Origin: Sediminicoccus rosea | Lineage (GTDB): Bacteria; Pseudomonadota; Alphaproteobacteria; Acetobacterales; Acetobacteraceae | DNA length: 64,000 bases | Assembly: GCF_033547095.1 (NCBI RefSeq) | Contig: NZ_CP137852.1 | Location: 4,985,001-5,049,000, forward strand | Direction of reading: 5' to 3' | Part shown: one piece after another, positions 9,280-17,932 of the stretch | Position numbering within the stretch: position 1 is the stretch's first letter | How the letters are laid out: each line of letters opens with the position of its first letter | Notes under the pieces: model-generated | The model's input: the letters and a program-made list of their open reading frames with translations, nothing else | Database searches by the model: none | Told to the model about the DNA's origin: nothing | Position numbers and translations under genes: made by a program

Positions 9280-10203
9280 ATGAAGCGATCGGGATGGCTG
9301 CTGGTGGCGGCCCTGCTCCTGCCCATGGCGGGTTTCGCCCAGGGTGGTTCCACGCTCCGCGTCCTCCTCCCGCCCGAGGGCACCGCCGGCCTGGAGGCGG
9401 GCGCCGATGTGCAGGTGCTGGGCCTGAAGGCCGGCACCGTCCAGCGCATCAGCTTCGCGCCCGGCCGCCGCCTCGTCGCCGAGATCCTCCTGACCGAGCC
9501 GGGCGCGCGCGACTTCATCCGCCGGGATTCGCCCATCACCATCCGCAGCCGCATGGGCGGGGTGGGCGCGGGCTTTCTCTTCATCGGCCGGGGCGAGGGC
9601 GCCGCGCTGGACTGGAGCGCCGCCACCCTGGAAGCCACCACCGAGCCCTCGCAGCTCCAGGTGCTGGAACAGCTGCGTGACCGTGCCTTGCCGGTGCTGG
9701 AGGATCTGGGCCGCGTCTCCCGCTTCGCCGTGCGCTTCGTGGACGGGGTGGAGCGCGGCGAGGGTTCGCTCGGCCGCCTCATGGCCGATGACCAATTCGC
9801 CCGCAGCGCCGAGGCCGCGGCGCAGGAGTTGACCAGCCTGCTGCGCGGCGGCGCGCAGCTCGTCCAGCGCTTCGACGGGCTCGCCGCCCAGGCCGAGCGG
9901 CTGATGGCGGAGAGCGGCCCCAACGCCACCCTGCCCGCCCTGATGCGCCGCGTGGACCAGGCGCTGGCCAATCTCCAGCAGGCGACGCGCGACGTCTCCC
10001 GCGCCACGCAGCGCCTGCCGCAGACGGTCCGCAACGTCGAGGAAAGCACCGGCAACGTCCCCGGCCTGCTGCTCCAGACGCAGCAGACGACGCGCGAGCT
10101 GGAACTGCTGCTGACCCAGCTGCGCGGCATGTGGCTCCTGGGCGGCGGTGGCCCGCCCCCGCCCGAACCGCGCCGGCCGGCCGCCGAAAGGCTGCGCCCG
10201 TGA
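9280..10203 (+). CDS. MCE/MlaD family lipid-transport-associated protein
   Basis: 307-residue secreted or anchored protein with one MCE (MlaD) domain. A signal-like N-terminus (MKRSGWLLVAALLLPMAGFAQ) is followed by the beta-rich MCE core, including GADVQVLGLKAGTVQRIS and the SRMGGVGAGFLFIGRGEG segment. The C-terminal part is a long Gln/Arg/Leu-rich helix, as in other MCE proteins where it forms a channel or tether. MlaD proteins carry phospholipids between membranes with an MlaE/MlaF ABC transporter, but no mlaE, mlaF, mlaB or mlaC is nearby. The stop overlaps the GTG start of a lipoprotein gene by 4 nt, suggesting a two-component envelope pair. Confidence 0.75.
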   Translation: MKRSGWLLVAALLLPMAGFAQGGSTLRVLLPPEGTAGLEAGADVQVLGLKAGTVQRISFAPGRRLVAEILLTEPGARDFIRRDSPITIRSRMGGVGAGFLFIGRGEGAALDWSAATLEATTEPSQLQVLEQLRDRALPVLEDLGRVSRFAVRFVDGVERGEGSLGRLMADDQFARSAEAAAQELTSLLRGGAQLVQRFDGLAAQAERLMAESGPNATLPALMRRVDQALANLQQATRDVSRATQRLPQTVRNVEESTGNVPGLLLQTQQTTRELELLLTQLRGMWLLGGGGPPPPEPRRPAAERLRP

Positions 10204-11096
10204 ACCGCAAGCTGTGGCTGGCCTTGCCGCTGCTGGCGGCCTGCGGCGGTACGCCGCCCCCCGCCCCCCCACCGCCCGACGAGACGCTGGGCCGCGCCGC
10301 CCGCGCCGGGCGCCTCGCCCTCGAACTCGACCGCCCGGCCGAGGCCGCGCGGCTCTATGGCATGGCGCTCAACCGCGCGCGGGAGCGGGACGACACCGCC
10401 GCCATCGGCGATGCGGGCATCGGCCTTGCGGCCGCCCAGCTCGCCCGCCCGAACCCGGCCGCCGCGCTGGCCACGGCGCGGGAGGTGCAGGCCGAGCTGC
10501 TGCGCCGCAACGCGCCCATCCCCGATGCGCTGCGCCTGGTGGAGGCGCTGGCCCTGTATCGCGGCGGCGACCTGGCCGGCGCGGAAGGGGTCGCGGCCGG
10601 GATCGGCACGGAGGATGCGGATGTCGCTCTCCGAGGCTGGTTCCTGCGCGGGCTGATCGCGGCGGCGCGGAATGACCCGGCGGCGCTGGCCCAGGCGCGC
10701 GCCGCGCTCGGCACGCCCGAGCGCCGCGCCTTCCGCGCCGATGCGGAGGAACTGGCCGCCGCCGCCGCGCTGGCCGGGGGCGACCTGGCCGAAGCCCGGC
10801 GCCTCGCGACCGAGGCCGCCCGGCTGCGGCGCGAGGGGCTGGATTATCGCGGCCTCGCCCGCGCGCTGGCGCTGGAGGCCGAGGCCGCGCGCCGCCAGGG
10901 CGAGATCCCGGTCGCGGCGGACCTGCTGCTGCGCGCCGGCCGCAGCGCCGCCGCCCGCCAGGAATTCCCGGAGGCGCGGCGCTGGCTGCAGCAATCCGAG
11001 GCCCTGGCCCAGCAGGCCCGCGCGCCGGAGATCGCCAATGCCGCGCGGCGCGCGCTGCGCGACCTGGCGGAGCGGGAGCGGGACGCGGGGGCCTGA
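10200..11096 (+). CDS. predicted outer-membrane-type lipoprotein with TPR-like helices
   Basis: 298-residue protein of unknown function. Translation probably starts at the GTG at 10200, which overlaps the stop of the MCE gene (GTGA). The N-terminus NRKLWLALPLLAACGG then has a lipobox LAAC with the acylated cysteine at residue 15, so it should be a lipoprotein. A Pro-rich linker follows, then an almost entirely alpha-helical Ala/Arg/Leu-rich body with repeated AxxLA-type helices, suggestive of tetratricopeptide-like repeats. No enzymatic motif is visible. Coupling to the MCE protein suggests both act in the same envelope complex. It ends 1 bp before the converging hydroxylase gene. Confidence 0.7.
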   Translation: MNRKLWLALPLLAACGGTPPPAPPPPDETLGRAARAGRLALELDRPAEAARLYGMALNRARERDDTAAIGDAGIGLAAAQLARPNPAAALATAREVQAELLRRNAPIPDALRLVEALALYRGGDLAGAEGVAAGIGTEDADVALRGWFLRGLIAAARNDPAALAQARAALGTPERRAFRADAEELAAAAALAGGDLAEARRLATEAARLRREGLDYRGLARALALEAEAARRQGEIPVAADLLLRAGRSAAARQEFPEARRWLQQSEALAQQARAPEIANAARRALRDLAERERDAGA

Positions 11097-11097
11097 G

Positions 11098-11868
11098 CTA
11101 CCGGAAGGGTTGCGTCAGCAGCGGCAGCACATGCTGCTCGCGCTCGGCGCGATAGCCCCGTATGCCCAGCACCAGCTCTCCCGCCCAACTGCCGCGCCAA
11201 CTGCCGAAAAGCCGGTCCCACACGGAGAGGCAGAATCCGTAATGGCTGTTCGTCTCCTCCTCGCGCTCCGAGTGATGGATGCGGTGCAGGCTGGGCGTCA
11301 CGATCACCCAGCCCAGCGCGGCATCCAGCCGGGGCGGGATGCGGATGGCGGCATGCTCGAAGAGGCTCGCCGCGTTCAGGATGATCTCGAAGGCCACCAC
11401 GCCCTCCGGTGGCGCGCCCAGCGCGATGGCGGCCGCGATCTTCACCCACATGGAGAGCCAGATCTCGATGGGATGGAAACGCAGCCCGGTGCTGGCATCC
11501 ATCTCCGGGTCGGCGTGATGGACGCGGTGCAGCCGCCAGAGCCAGGGCACCACATGGAAGATCCGGTGCTGCCAGTAGATCAGCAGGTCGAGCAGCACGA
11601 CCGTGAGCGGAATCGCCAGCCAGGCGGGCGCCTCGAGCCAGTTGAGCAGGCCCACGCCCCGCGACTGCGCCCAGAGCGCGGCGCCGACAGCCGCCAGCGG
11701 CATCAGGAAGCGCACCGTGACCGCGCCCAGCGCCACCAGCCCGAAATTCGGCAGCCAGCGCCGCCAGCCCAGGGGGCGCGGCACCTGCCAGGGGATCAGC
11801 CGCTCGGCTGCCAACAGCAGGGCCAGCACGCCGAGGAAGGCGCCGAGGCGGAGGGTGGCTTCACTCAT
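11098..11868 (-). CDS. sterol desaturase / fatty acid hydroxylase family membrane protein
   Basis: 256-residue integral membrane di-iron oxygenase. Histidine boxes are present: HRIFH (HxxxH), LHRVHHAD (HxxHH) and LHRIHHSE (HxxHH). Several hydrophobic segments in the first 130 residues form the membrane core. Family members hydroxylate or desaturate sterols, fatty acids, carotenoids or sphingolipid-like substrates using O2. Which applies here cannot be read from the sequence. It converges on the lipoprotein gene with a single base between stop codons and lies downstream of the nitronate monooxygenase gene on the same strand, 18 bp after it. Confidence 0.87.
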   Translation of the reverse strand: MSEATLRLGAFLGVLALLLAAERLIPWQVPRPLGWRRWLPNFGLVALGAVTVRFLMPLAAVGAALWAQSRGVGLLNWLEAPAWLAIPLTVVLLDLLIYWQHRIFHVVPWLWRLHRVHHADPEMDASTGLRFHPIEIWLSMWVKIAAAIALGAPPEGVVAFEIILNAASLFEHAAIRIPPRLDAALGWVIVTPSLHRIHHSEREEETNSHYGFCLSVWDRLFGSWRGSWAGELVLGIRGYRAEREQHVLPLLTQPFR

Positions 11869-11886
11869 GGCCCTGGATATGGGGCC

Positions 11887-12888
11887 TCAGGCGGCCTCCG
11901 CCAGTTGCGTCCAGTTCGGGTTCACCAGCGGCGAGGCCCCGCCCAGCCTCTGCCGCGCCTCCAGGTATTCACGGTGCAGCCGCGCCACGAGATCCGCCGC
12001 GGGCACCACCTCATGGATGCCCGAGACGCTCTGCCCCGCGCCCCAGATGTCCTTCCACTTCTTGTTGCGGCCCTGGGCGAAGCTCATCGCCGACTTGTCG
12101 GAGGTCTCGAGATTGTCCGGGTCGAGCCCCGCATTCCGCACCGAGGGCTTCAGGTAGTTGCCATGCACGCCGGTGATGAGGTTGGTGTAGACGATGTCGT
12201 CCGCACCCGCTTCCACCAGCATGTGCTTGTATTCATCCACCGCGCGCGCCTCCTCGGTGGCGATGAAGGCGGAGCCCATATAGGCGAAGTCGGCGCCCAT
12301 CGCCTCGGCCGCCAGGATGCTGCGGCCATGCGCGATGCTGCCCGAAAGCGCGATCGGCCCGTCGAACCAGGCGCGCGTCTCCTGCATCAGGGCGAAAGGG
12401 CTTTGCGCGCCGGCATGGCCGCCCGCGCCGGCCGCCACCAGCACCAGGCCATCGGCGCCCTTCTCGATCGCCTTGTGGGCGAAGGTCTGGTTGATCACGT
12501 CATGGATCACATGGCCGCCATAGGAGTGGATCGCGTCATTCACCTCGGGCCGCGCGCCGAGCGAGGTGATGACCAGCGGCACCTTGTGCTTCACGACGAG
12601 CTTCAGGTCCTCCTCCAGCCGGTCGTTGGAGCGATGGACGATGAGGTTCATCGCATAGGGCGCGGAAGGCCGGTCGGGGTGGGCGCGGTCATGCTCGGCG
12701 AGGCGCCCGCTGATCTCGTAGAGCCAGTCATCCAGCTGCTCCAGCGGCCGCGCGTTCAACGTGGGCATGGAACCGATGACGCCCGACGTGCATTGCGCGA
12801 CGACGAGGTCGGGCACCGAGATGATGAAGAGCGGCGAGCCGATGAGCGGCAGGCGCAGCCGGCCCTGAAGCTTCTGGCGCAGATCCAT
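11887..12888 (-). CDS. nitronate monooxygenase family FMN enzyme
   Basis: 333-residue TIM-barrel flavoprotein of the nitronate monooxygenase (2-nitropropane dioxygenase) family. An N-terminal GSPLFIISVPDLVVAQC segment, the VAAGAGGHAGAQSPF glycine-rich FMN phosphate loop, and GSIAHGRSILAAEAMGADFAYMGSAF before the C-terminal helices are class signatures. Members oxidise alkyl nitronates such as propionate 3-nitronate, and many homologues are only loosely characterised. The ATG at 12888 opens into a 121-bp divergent gap shared with the FAD monooxygenase, which may carry promoters for both. Confidence 0.88.
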   Translation of the reverse strand: MDLRQKLQGRLRLPLIGSPLFIISVPDLVVAQCTSGVIGSMPTLNARPLEQLDDWLYEISGRLAEHDRAHPDRPSAPYAMNLIVHRSNDRLEEDLKLVVKHKVPLVITSLGARPEVNDAIHSYGGHVIHDVINQTFAHKAIEKGADGLVLVAAGAGGHAGAQSPFALMQETRAWFDGPIALSGSIAHGRSILAAEAMGADFAYMGSAFIATEEARAVDEYKHMLVEAGADDIVYTNLITGVHGNYLKPSVRNAGLDPDNLETSDKSAMSFAQGRNKKWKDIWGAGQSVSGIHEVVPAADLVARLHREYLEARQRLGGASPLVNPNWTQLAEAA

Positions 12889-13009
12889 GATGGGGCGTTC
12901 CTTTCCTGTCGCGCGAGGCTAGAGCAGGAATGGGCGGGGTGGAATTGCACCCCTTCACAGGTCCCGATTTTGCGCCAACTGTAACGAGCTCAGGGGGATT
13001 TCGAACCGC

Positions 13010-14200
13010 ATGGCCCAGCCCAAGCCCGTCCTCATCGCCGGCGCGGGGCCGGTCGGCCTCGTCGCCGCCGCCTCGCTCGTCCGCGCCGGCATCCCGGTGC
13101 TGGTGCTGGAAGCCGGCCCCGGCATCTCGGAGGAGATGCGCGCCTCCACCTTCCATGCCCCCACGCTCGACATGCTGGACGATCTGGGCGCGGCGAAGGA
13201 TATGATCCGCCAGGGCATCATCGGGCCGCGCGTGCAGTATCGCCGGCGGGACCAGAGCGTGATCGCGGAATTCGATTTCGGCCTGCTGGCCGATGTGACG
13301 CGCCACCCCTATCGGCTGCAATGCGAGCAGTTCAAGCTGACGCGCATCCTGCACGGCATGCTGCGGGAGAACCCGCTCTACCAGGTGCGCTTCCACAGCG
13401 CCGTGGCCGCCGTGCGGGACGAGGGCGACCATGTGAGCGCCGAGCTGGAGGACGGCACGCGCCTGACCGGCAGCTGGATCATCGGCGCCGATGGCGCGCG
13501 CAGCGCCGTCCGCAAATCCGCCGCCATCGCCTTCAACGGCTTCACCTGGCCCGAGCGCTTCCTGGTCCTCTCCACCGAATTCGACTTCGCCAGCATCATC
13601 CCGGGCCTGGCCGACGTCTCCTACTACGCCGACCCGGAGGAGTGGTTCTTCCTGCTGCGCGTCCCCGGCGTGTGGCGCGCCATGTTCCCGGTGAAAGCTG
13701 AGGTCTCCGACGAGGAGGTGATGACGCCGGAATTCGCCCGCGCCCGCTTCGCTCGCGTGGTGGCGGGGCATGGCGACTACCCGATCAAGCACACCACGCT
13801 CTACCGCGTGCACCAGCGCGTAGCCGAGACCTTCCGCAAGGGGCGCATCCTGCTGGCGGGCGATGCCGCGCATATCAACAACCCGCTGGGCGGCATGGGG
13901 CTGAATGGCGGCGTGCATGACGCGGTGAACCTGGTCGAGAAACTCGTCCAGGTGATGCGGGGCGAGGCGGAGGAGGCCCTGCTCGACCGCTACGACCGGC
14001 AGCGGCGCGGCATCACCGAGGAGGTGGTGCAGCGCACGACGATCCAGAACAAGAAGAACCTGGAAGCCGCCACCCCAGAGGACCAGGCCGATTTCCAGGC
14101 CCGCATGGCCGAAGCCGCGGGCGATCCGGCGAAGGCCCACGCGCACCTGCTCGGCATGTCCATGATCAACAGCCTCCGCCGCGCGGCCGAGATCGCCTGA
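13010..14200 (+). CDS. FAD-dependent aromatic-ring-type monooxygenase
   Basis: 396-residue group A flavoprotein monooxygenase of the PHBH/PheA/TetX type. The Rossmann motif GAGPVG is at residues 11-16, the DG motif appears as IIGADGARSAVRK, and the GD motif as LLAGDAAHINNPLGGMGLN. It should be soluble and use NAD(P)H and O2 to hydroxylate an aromatic or related substrate. An agggggattt site lies 10-11 nt before the ATG. The final ~40 residues are acidic and helical. The gene ends 3 bp from the converging sulfite-oxidase-like gene. Substrate is not assignable. Confidence 0.88.
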   Translation: MAQPKPVLIAGAGPVGLVAAASLVRAGIPVLVLEAGPGISEEMRASTFHAPTLDMLDDLGAAKDMIRQGIIGPRVQYRRRDQSVIAEFDFGLLADVTRHPYRLQCEQFKLTRILHGMLRENPLYQVRFHSAVAAVRDEGDHVSAELEDGTRLTGSWIIGADGARSAVRKSAAIAFNGFTWPERFLVLSTEFDFASIIPGLADVSYYADPEEWFFLLRVPGVWRAMFPVKAEVSDEEVMTPEFARARFARVVAGHGDYPIKHTTLYRVHQRVAETFRKGRILLAGDAAHINNPLGGMGLNGGVHDAVNLVEKLVQVMRGEAEEALLDRYDRQRRGITEEVVQRTTIQNKKNLEAATPEDQADFQARMAEAAGDPAKAHAHLLGMSMINSLRRAAEIA

Positions 14201-14203
14201 GGC

Positions 14204-15298
14204 TCAGCCGGCCCGGCCACGGACGCGGTGGACGGCGTTGTTCAGGTAGCCGCGCGGATTCCAGCGCGGCGCCAGCGGCTGGGCGTTGCCCGCCCTGTCC
14301 GTCGCGCGCGCCATGACCTCCATCTCGTCCCGGCCGGGCAGGTCCAGGACGGCGCGGAAGCGGCGCCAGGCCCAGCGGCCCTCGCCCGGCTCCAGTGTCG
14401 CCGGTCGCCAGGACGCCCCTCGATCGCCCGAGACCTCGACGCGCTCCACCGGGATCGCCCCGCTCCAGGCGAAGCCCGCGACCGGGACCGGGCCGCTGGC
14501 GCGGAAATCCGCGGCGGGCTCGGTGATCAGGCATTTCACGGGCATGTCGGTGATGACGTCGAAGATCGCGGGGTCCGGCGTTTCACCCGGCCGCACGGGA
14601 TGGCGCGGCATCCGGTAGTCGAGGCCGGTCATCTTCGCGCCGTCATGCTCGCGATCCAGCACCAGGATGCGCCGCAGCCATTTCTGCCAGGCCGCCCCCG
14701 GGAAGCCCGGCGCCACCACGCGCAGCGGGAAGCCATGCAGCGGATCGAGCGGCGCGCCATTCATGCCGAAGGCCAGCAGGGTCTCGGGTGCCAGCGCCTT
14801 GGCGATGGGCAAGCCGCGCGAAAGCGCCGGCTGGCCCGGCGCGCCCAGCGCGTGGTCGGGGCTTTCATGGCCGACATAGACGGCATCGGCCGCGACGCCC
14901 GCCGCCGCCAGCACATCGGCCAGCCGCACGCCCGTCCAGCGCGCACAGCCCACGGCGCCATGGCCCCAGGCGAGCCCGGGGACGGGCGGCGCGAAGCCAC
15001 TGCGGCCATTGCCCGCGCATTCCAGCACCGCCGTCACCTCGACCTCGGGGAAGCGGGCGCGCAAATCGCCAAGCCGCAGCGCCAGCGGCCGCGCGACGCG
15101 GCCGGTCACCTCCAGCACCCAATCCTCTGCGGCCTCGGGCGGCACCAACGGGAGGGAGCCGTTGTTGCGCACGAAGAAAAGCGCGGCGGGTGTCACGGGA
15201 TCGCGCAGCAGATGCGGCGGGGTTTCCTGGTTGAGCGCCGGATCGGCCAGGCTGGTCAGGCCGGGCTTGGGGGTTCCGCGCGATTCCTGTCTCGACAT
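14204..15298 (-). CDS. molybdopterin-dependent sulfite oxidase family protein
   Basis: 364-residue oxidoreductase with the two domains of the sulfite oxidase family: a molybdopterin domain with the molybdenum-ligand cysteine C94 in VLECAGNGRSGF, and a C-terminal Ig-like Mo-co dimerisation domain from about residue 240 (GFAWSGAIPVERVEVSGDRG). Members oxidise sulfite or reduce S-oxides. The N-terminus (MSRQESRGTPKPG) is polar and has no twin-arginine signal peptide, unusual because bacterial relatives are normally periplasmic. It lies 54 bp downstream of a cytochrome b561 and a YceI gene on the same strand, a plausible electron partner context. Confidence 0.88.
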   Translation of the reverse strand: MSRQESRGTPKPGLTSLADPALNQETPPHLLRDPVTPAALFFVRNNGSLPLVPPEAAEDWVLEVTGRVARPLALRLGDLRARFPEVEVTAVLECAGNGRSGFAPPVPGLAWGHGAVGCARWTGVRLADVLAAAGVAADAVYVGHESPDHALGAPGQPALSRGLPIAKALAPETLLAFGMNGAPLDPLHGFPLRVVAPGFPGAAWQKWLRRILVLDREHDGAKMTGLDYRMPRHPVRPGETPDPAIFDVITDMPVKCLITEPAADFRASGPVPVAGFAWSGAIPVERVEVSGDRGASWRPATLEPGEGRWAWRRFRAVLDLPGRDEMEVMARATDRAGNAQPLAPRWNPRGYLNNAVHRVRGRAG

Positions 15299-15352
15299 GC
15301 TCGGCTCCCTGATCGAGTGATGAACCAGCCCGGCGCCTCCGCGTTGCGCGGC

Positions 15353-15892
15353 CTAACCCCAGATGCGCCCCAGCACCGGCAGGCCCTGCCGATGATGCCA
15401 CAGCGCAAGGGAGGCGTGTGCGGCCGCAAGCACAATCAGGCTCCAGGCCGCGATCTGGTGGGTGGGGCGGAGCCAGGCATAGAGCGCAGGATCGGGGTCC
15501 AGCAGATGCGGCACCGGGATCACCAGGAACAGCGTGGTCGGCACCGGCCCCGCCGCCGCCTGGGCCGTCAGGTATCCCAGCAGCGGCACCACCAGCAGCA
15601 GCGCATAAAGCACCCCCTGCCCCCAGCGCGCCGCGCGCTGCCGCCCGGGCGAAAGCCCCGTGAGGACCGGCGCCGGCCGCGCCAGCCGGAAGCCGAGCCG
15701 TGCCAGCGTCACGATGAGCACCAGCAGGCCGAAGGTCTTGTGCAGCTGATAGGCCAGGAACTTCGCCAGCAGCTGCGACATGGGCAGCGCCACCATGGCC
15801 AGCGAGAGCGCCAGCGTCAGCACCACCAGCACCGCCCCCCAGGCGTGCAGACGCCGCTGCGGGCGGGACCAGCGTTCGGGCGTGCCGCTCAC
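15353..15892 (-). CDS. cytochrome b561-type diheme membrane protein
   Basis: 179-residue four-helix membrane protein of the bacterial cytochrome b561 family. Candidate heme-ligand histidines occur in RRLHAWG, YQLHKTFG, RPTHQIAAW and AAAHASLALWHH, one per predicted helix. It likely moves electrons between quinol and a periplasmic partner. The start is the GTG at 15892, whose GTGA overlaps the stop of the yceI gene by 4 nt; the open frame extends far upstream but without coding character. b561 and YceI genes are commonly paired. The sulfite-oxidase-like gene follows 54 bp on. Confidence 0.85.
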   Translation of the reverse strand: MSGTPERWSRPQRRLHAWGAVLVVLTLALSLAMVALPMSQLLAKFLAYQLHKTFGLLVLIVTLARLGFRLARPAPVLTGLSPGRQRAARWGQGVLYALLLVVPLLGYLTAQAAAGPVPTTLFLVIPVPHLLDPDPALYAWLRPTHQIAAWSLIVLAAAHASLALWHHRQGLPVLGRIWG

Positions 15893-16443
15893 ACCGCGAT
15901 CCGCACATCCACGCTGAGCCGGATCGCGTCCGAGATCAGCGTGCGGTCCGCCACCATGCCGAATTCGCCCCGGCGCATCTCGCCCTCCGCCTGGAAGCGC
16001 GCGACGCCGCCCTCGCGCTCGATCAGGCGCGCGGTCATGCGGAAGGGGCGGGTGATGCCACGCACGGCCAATTGCCCGGCGATGGGAAAGCCCCCCGCCT
16101 CGGTCAGGCCATTGGCCTCGCCGGCGAAGCGCGCGGTGGGGTGGCGGGCCACGTCGAAATAGGCCTCGGAGCGGAGCAGGTCGGTCGCGCCGGGAAAGGG
16201 GATGCTGACCTCCCCCGTCTCGACCACGCATTCCACCGAGGCGTTCTGCGGGTTATCCGGATTGATCAGCAGGGTCGCCTGGAAACGGTCGAATTGCCCC
16301 TGCGAGGTAAACAGACCGAGATGGCGCGCGGAAAAGCCGATGCGGCCAACGCTCTGGTCGAACACATAGCGCGTGCGGGTCTGACCCTGCGCCGGCAGGG
16401 CGGGCAGGGCAGCAAGGGCCAGCAGGGCGCGGCGACGAATCAC
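15889..16443 (-). CDS. YceI family periplasmic lipid-binding protein
   Basis: About 184 residues if translation starts at the GTG at 16443; the frame is open to 16509. After RRRALLALAALPALPAQGQ, a clear signal peptide, the mature protein starts TRYVFDQSVGRIGFSARHLG and continues as a YceI lipocalin-like beta-barrel, ending in a typical RLSVDVRIAV strand. YceI proteins bind isoprenoid or other lipids in the periplasm. It is coupled by a 4-nt overlap to cytochrome b561. Start choice is uncertain because the aaggg before GTG is very close. Between this gene and rpsO lies a 33-bp tandem repeat with hairpins. Confidence 0.85.
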   Translation of the reverse strand: MIRRRALLALAALPALPAQGQTRTRYVFDQSVGRIGFSARHLGLFTSQGQFDRFQATLLINPDNPQNASVECVVETGEVSIPFPGATDLLRSEAYFDVARHPTARFAGEANGLTEAGGFPIAGQLAVRGITRPFRMTARLIEREGGVARFQAEGEMRRGEFGMVADRTLISDAIRLSVDVRIAV

Positions 16444-16494
16444 GTCCCTTATGTGGGGCGATGATGCTTCAGCGGAAGAGCCCAGGCCGGCCAG

Positions 16495-16577
16495 CGGCCC
16501 AAGGGGCAAAGGACCCGGGCCGACGTGCGGCCCAAGGGGGAAACGACCCGGGCCGGGGTGCGGCCCGGGCGTCTTGG
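16495..16577 (-). repeat. 33-bp GC-rich tandem repeat forming serial hairpins after rpsO
   Basis: Two 33-bp units (16495-16527 and 16528-16560) share nearly all bases, with a third partial copy after 16561. Each holds a cccgggccg-type palindrome. Read from the rpsO side (minus strand), a stem of cccgggcc and ggcccggg (16547-16569) is followed by tcgtttccccc, an imperfect Rho-independent terminator. A second gggccg/cggccc hairpin follows one unit later. Likely role: terminating or 3'-protecting the nus-inf-rpsO transcript before yceI. Confidence 0.65.
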
Positions 16578-16578
16578 T

Positions 16579-16848
16579 TCAGCGGCGCAGGCCGAGGCGG
16601 GCGATCAGGGCGTCGTAGCGCGCCTTGTCCTTGCGCTTCACATAGTCCAGCAGGCCACGGCGCTGGCCGACCATCACGAGGAGGCCGCGGCGCGAATGGA
16701 AATCCTTCGCGTGGGTCTTCAGGTGCTCGGTCAGGTTGGAGATCCGCTCGGAGAGGATGGCCACCTGCACTTCGGGGCTGCCGGTATCGCCGGGCTTGGT
16801 CGCGTATTCGAGAATGAGCGCCGCGCGGCGCTCAGCGGTGATCGACAT
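16579..16848 (-). CDS. rpsO: 30S ribosomal protein S15
   Basis: 89-residue ribosomal protein S15, the exact usual length, recognised by [24 protein letters not shown] and the [22 protein letters not shown] core. It binds 16S rRNA helices 20-22 early in 30S assembly and often represses its own mRNA. It is the last gene of the rimP-nusA-infB-rbfA-truB-rpsO block and lies 56 bp after truB. The usual next gene, pnp, is absent here: tandem hairpins follow, then yceI. Confidence 0.97.
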   Translation of the reverse strand: MSITAERRAALILEYATKPGDTGSPEVQVAILSERISNLTEHLKTHAKDFHSRRGLLVMVGQRRGLLDYVKRKDKARYDALIARLGLRR

Positions 16849-16904
16849 CGGAGGATCCCTTCAAGGTTGGAGAAAAGAACCGGCTCTGGGCGGAAAGCCC
16901 CGGC

Positions 16905-17849
16905 TCAACCGGGCGCCATCAACCGTTCGGGCCGCATCATCCCCTCTTCGAGACGACACAGGCCCACAAACCGCTCCGCTGCCATCGCGCGGACCAGGCC
17001 CCCATCGGGGCTGGCCTCGGACGGAACCCGGCCCATCAGCTCGACCAGGCTGATGGCCTGGCCGAAATTGAGGCGGGCGGCCTCGGCTTCCGAGACGGCC
17101 AGTGCCGGGATGTCGGCCAGCGCGGTCGTCAGGGGGAGCAGAAGGTCCAGTGAAGGGGGCGGGGTATCGCCTGTTACGGCGATCTTGTCCAGGGGCACGG
17201 CATGCGCCTCGGTGAAGGGGCCGACCCGCAGGCGGCGCAGGGCCGCGATATGGCCGACCGTGCCGACGGCACGCGCGAGGTCCCGCGCCAGCGAGCGCAT
17301 ATAGACCCCCTTGCCCGACTGCACCTCGAAGATGGCGCTGTCGGCATTCGGGCGGGCGATGAGTTCGAAGCGGTCCACCCGGGCAGGGCGGGCCTCGAGC
17401 TGCACGGCCTGGCCATCGCGCGCCAGGTCATAGGCGCGCTCGCCATTCACCTTGATGGCGGAATAGACGGGCGGGACCTGCATGATGTCGCCGGTGAAGG
17501 CAGGCAGGGCGGCGCGGATCTGCTCGTCGCTCGGGCGGGCGTCGCTGGTCTCGGTCACCGCGCCGTCGGAGTCATCGCTGTCGCGCGCTTCGCCGAAGGC
17601 GAGGGTAAAGTGATAGACCTTCGTGCCGTCCATCACATAGGGCACGGTCTTGGTGGCGTGGCCGAAGGCGATGGGCAGCAGGCCGGTGGCCAGCGGGTCG
17701 AGCGTGCCGCCATGGCCGGCCTTCTGCGCGTCATAGGCGCGCTTGACGCGGTTCACGACATCCGTGCTGCCGATGCCCGTGGGCTTGTCGATGATGAGCC
17801 AGCCATCAATGGGCCGGCCCTTGGGTTTTCTGTGGTGGCGGGGCATCAA
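16905..17849 (-). CDS. truB: tRNA pseudouridine(55) synthase
   Basis: 314-residue TruB, which converts U55 of the tRNA T-loop to pseudouridine. The N-terminal GWLIIDKPTGIGST and the catalytic-loop GHGGTLDPLATGLLP with nucleophile D51 are diagnostic, and the C-terminal portion resembles a PUA-like tail. It lies between rbfA and rpsO, 83 bp after rbfA, in conserved operon order. Its start (ATG, or ATG at the next codon) follows a short intergenic stretch with no strong terminator. Confidence 0.96.
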   Translation of the reverse strand: MMPRHHRKPKGRPIDGWLIIDKPTGIGSTDVVNRVKRAYDAQKAGHGGTLDPLATGLLPIAFGHATKTVPYVMDGTKVYHFTLAFGEARDSDDSDGAVTETSDARPSDEQIRAALPAFTGDIMQVPPVYSAIKVNGERAYDLARDGQAVQLEARPARVDRFELIARPNADSAIFEVQSGKGVYMRSLARDLARAVGTVGHIAALRRLRVGPFTEAHAVPLDKIAVTGDTPPPSLDLLLPLTTALADIPALAVSEAEAARLNFGQAISLVELMGRVPSEASPDGGLVRAMAAERFVGLCRLEEGMMRPERLMAPG

Positions 17850-17932
17850 ATCCTGCGTGCGAAGCGAGGCTGCGTTCTAGGCGGTTTCGGGCGGGCCGGA
17901 AGGCCGATGGGCGCAATCCTGATGCGCCCCGC

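Noticed and set aside
12990-13009. tRNA-like ggatttcgaacc before the FAD monooxygenase
   Set aside because: No acceptor, D or anticodon arms can be folded around it.
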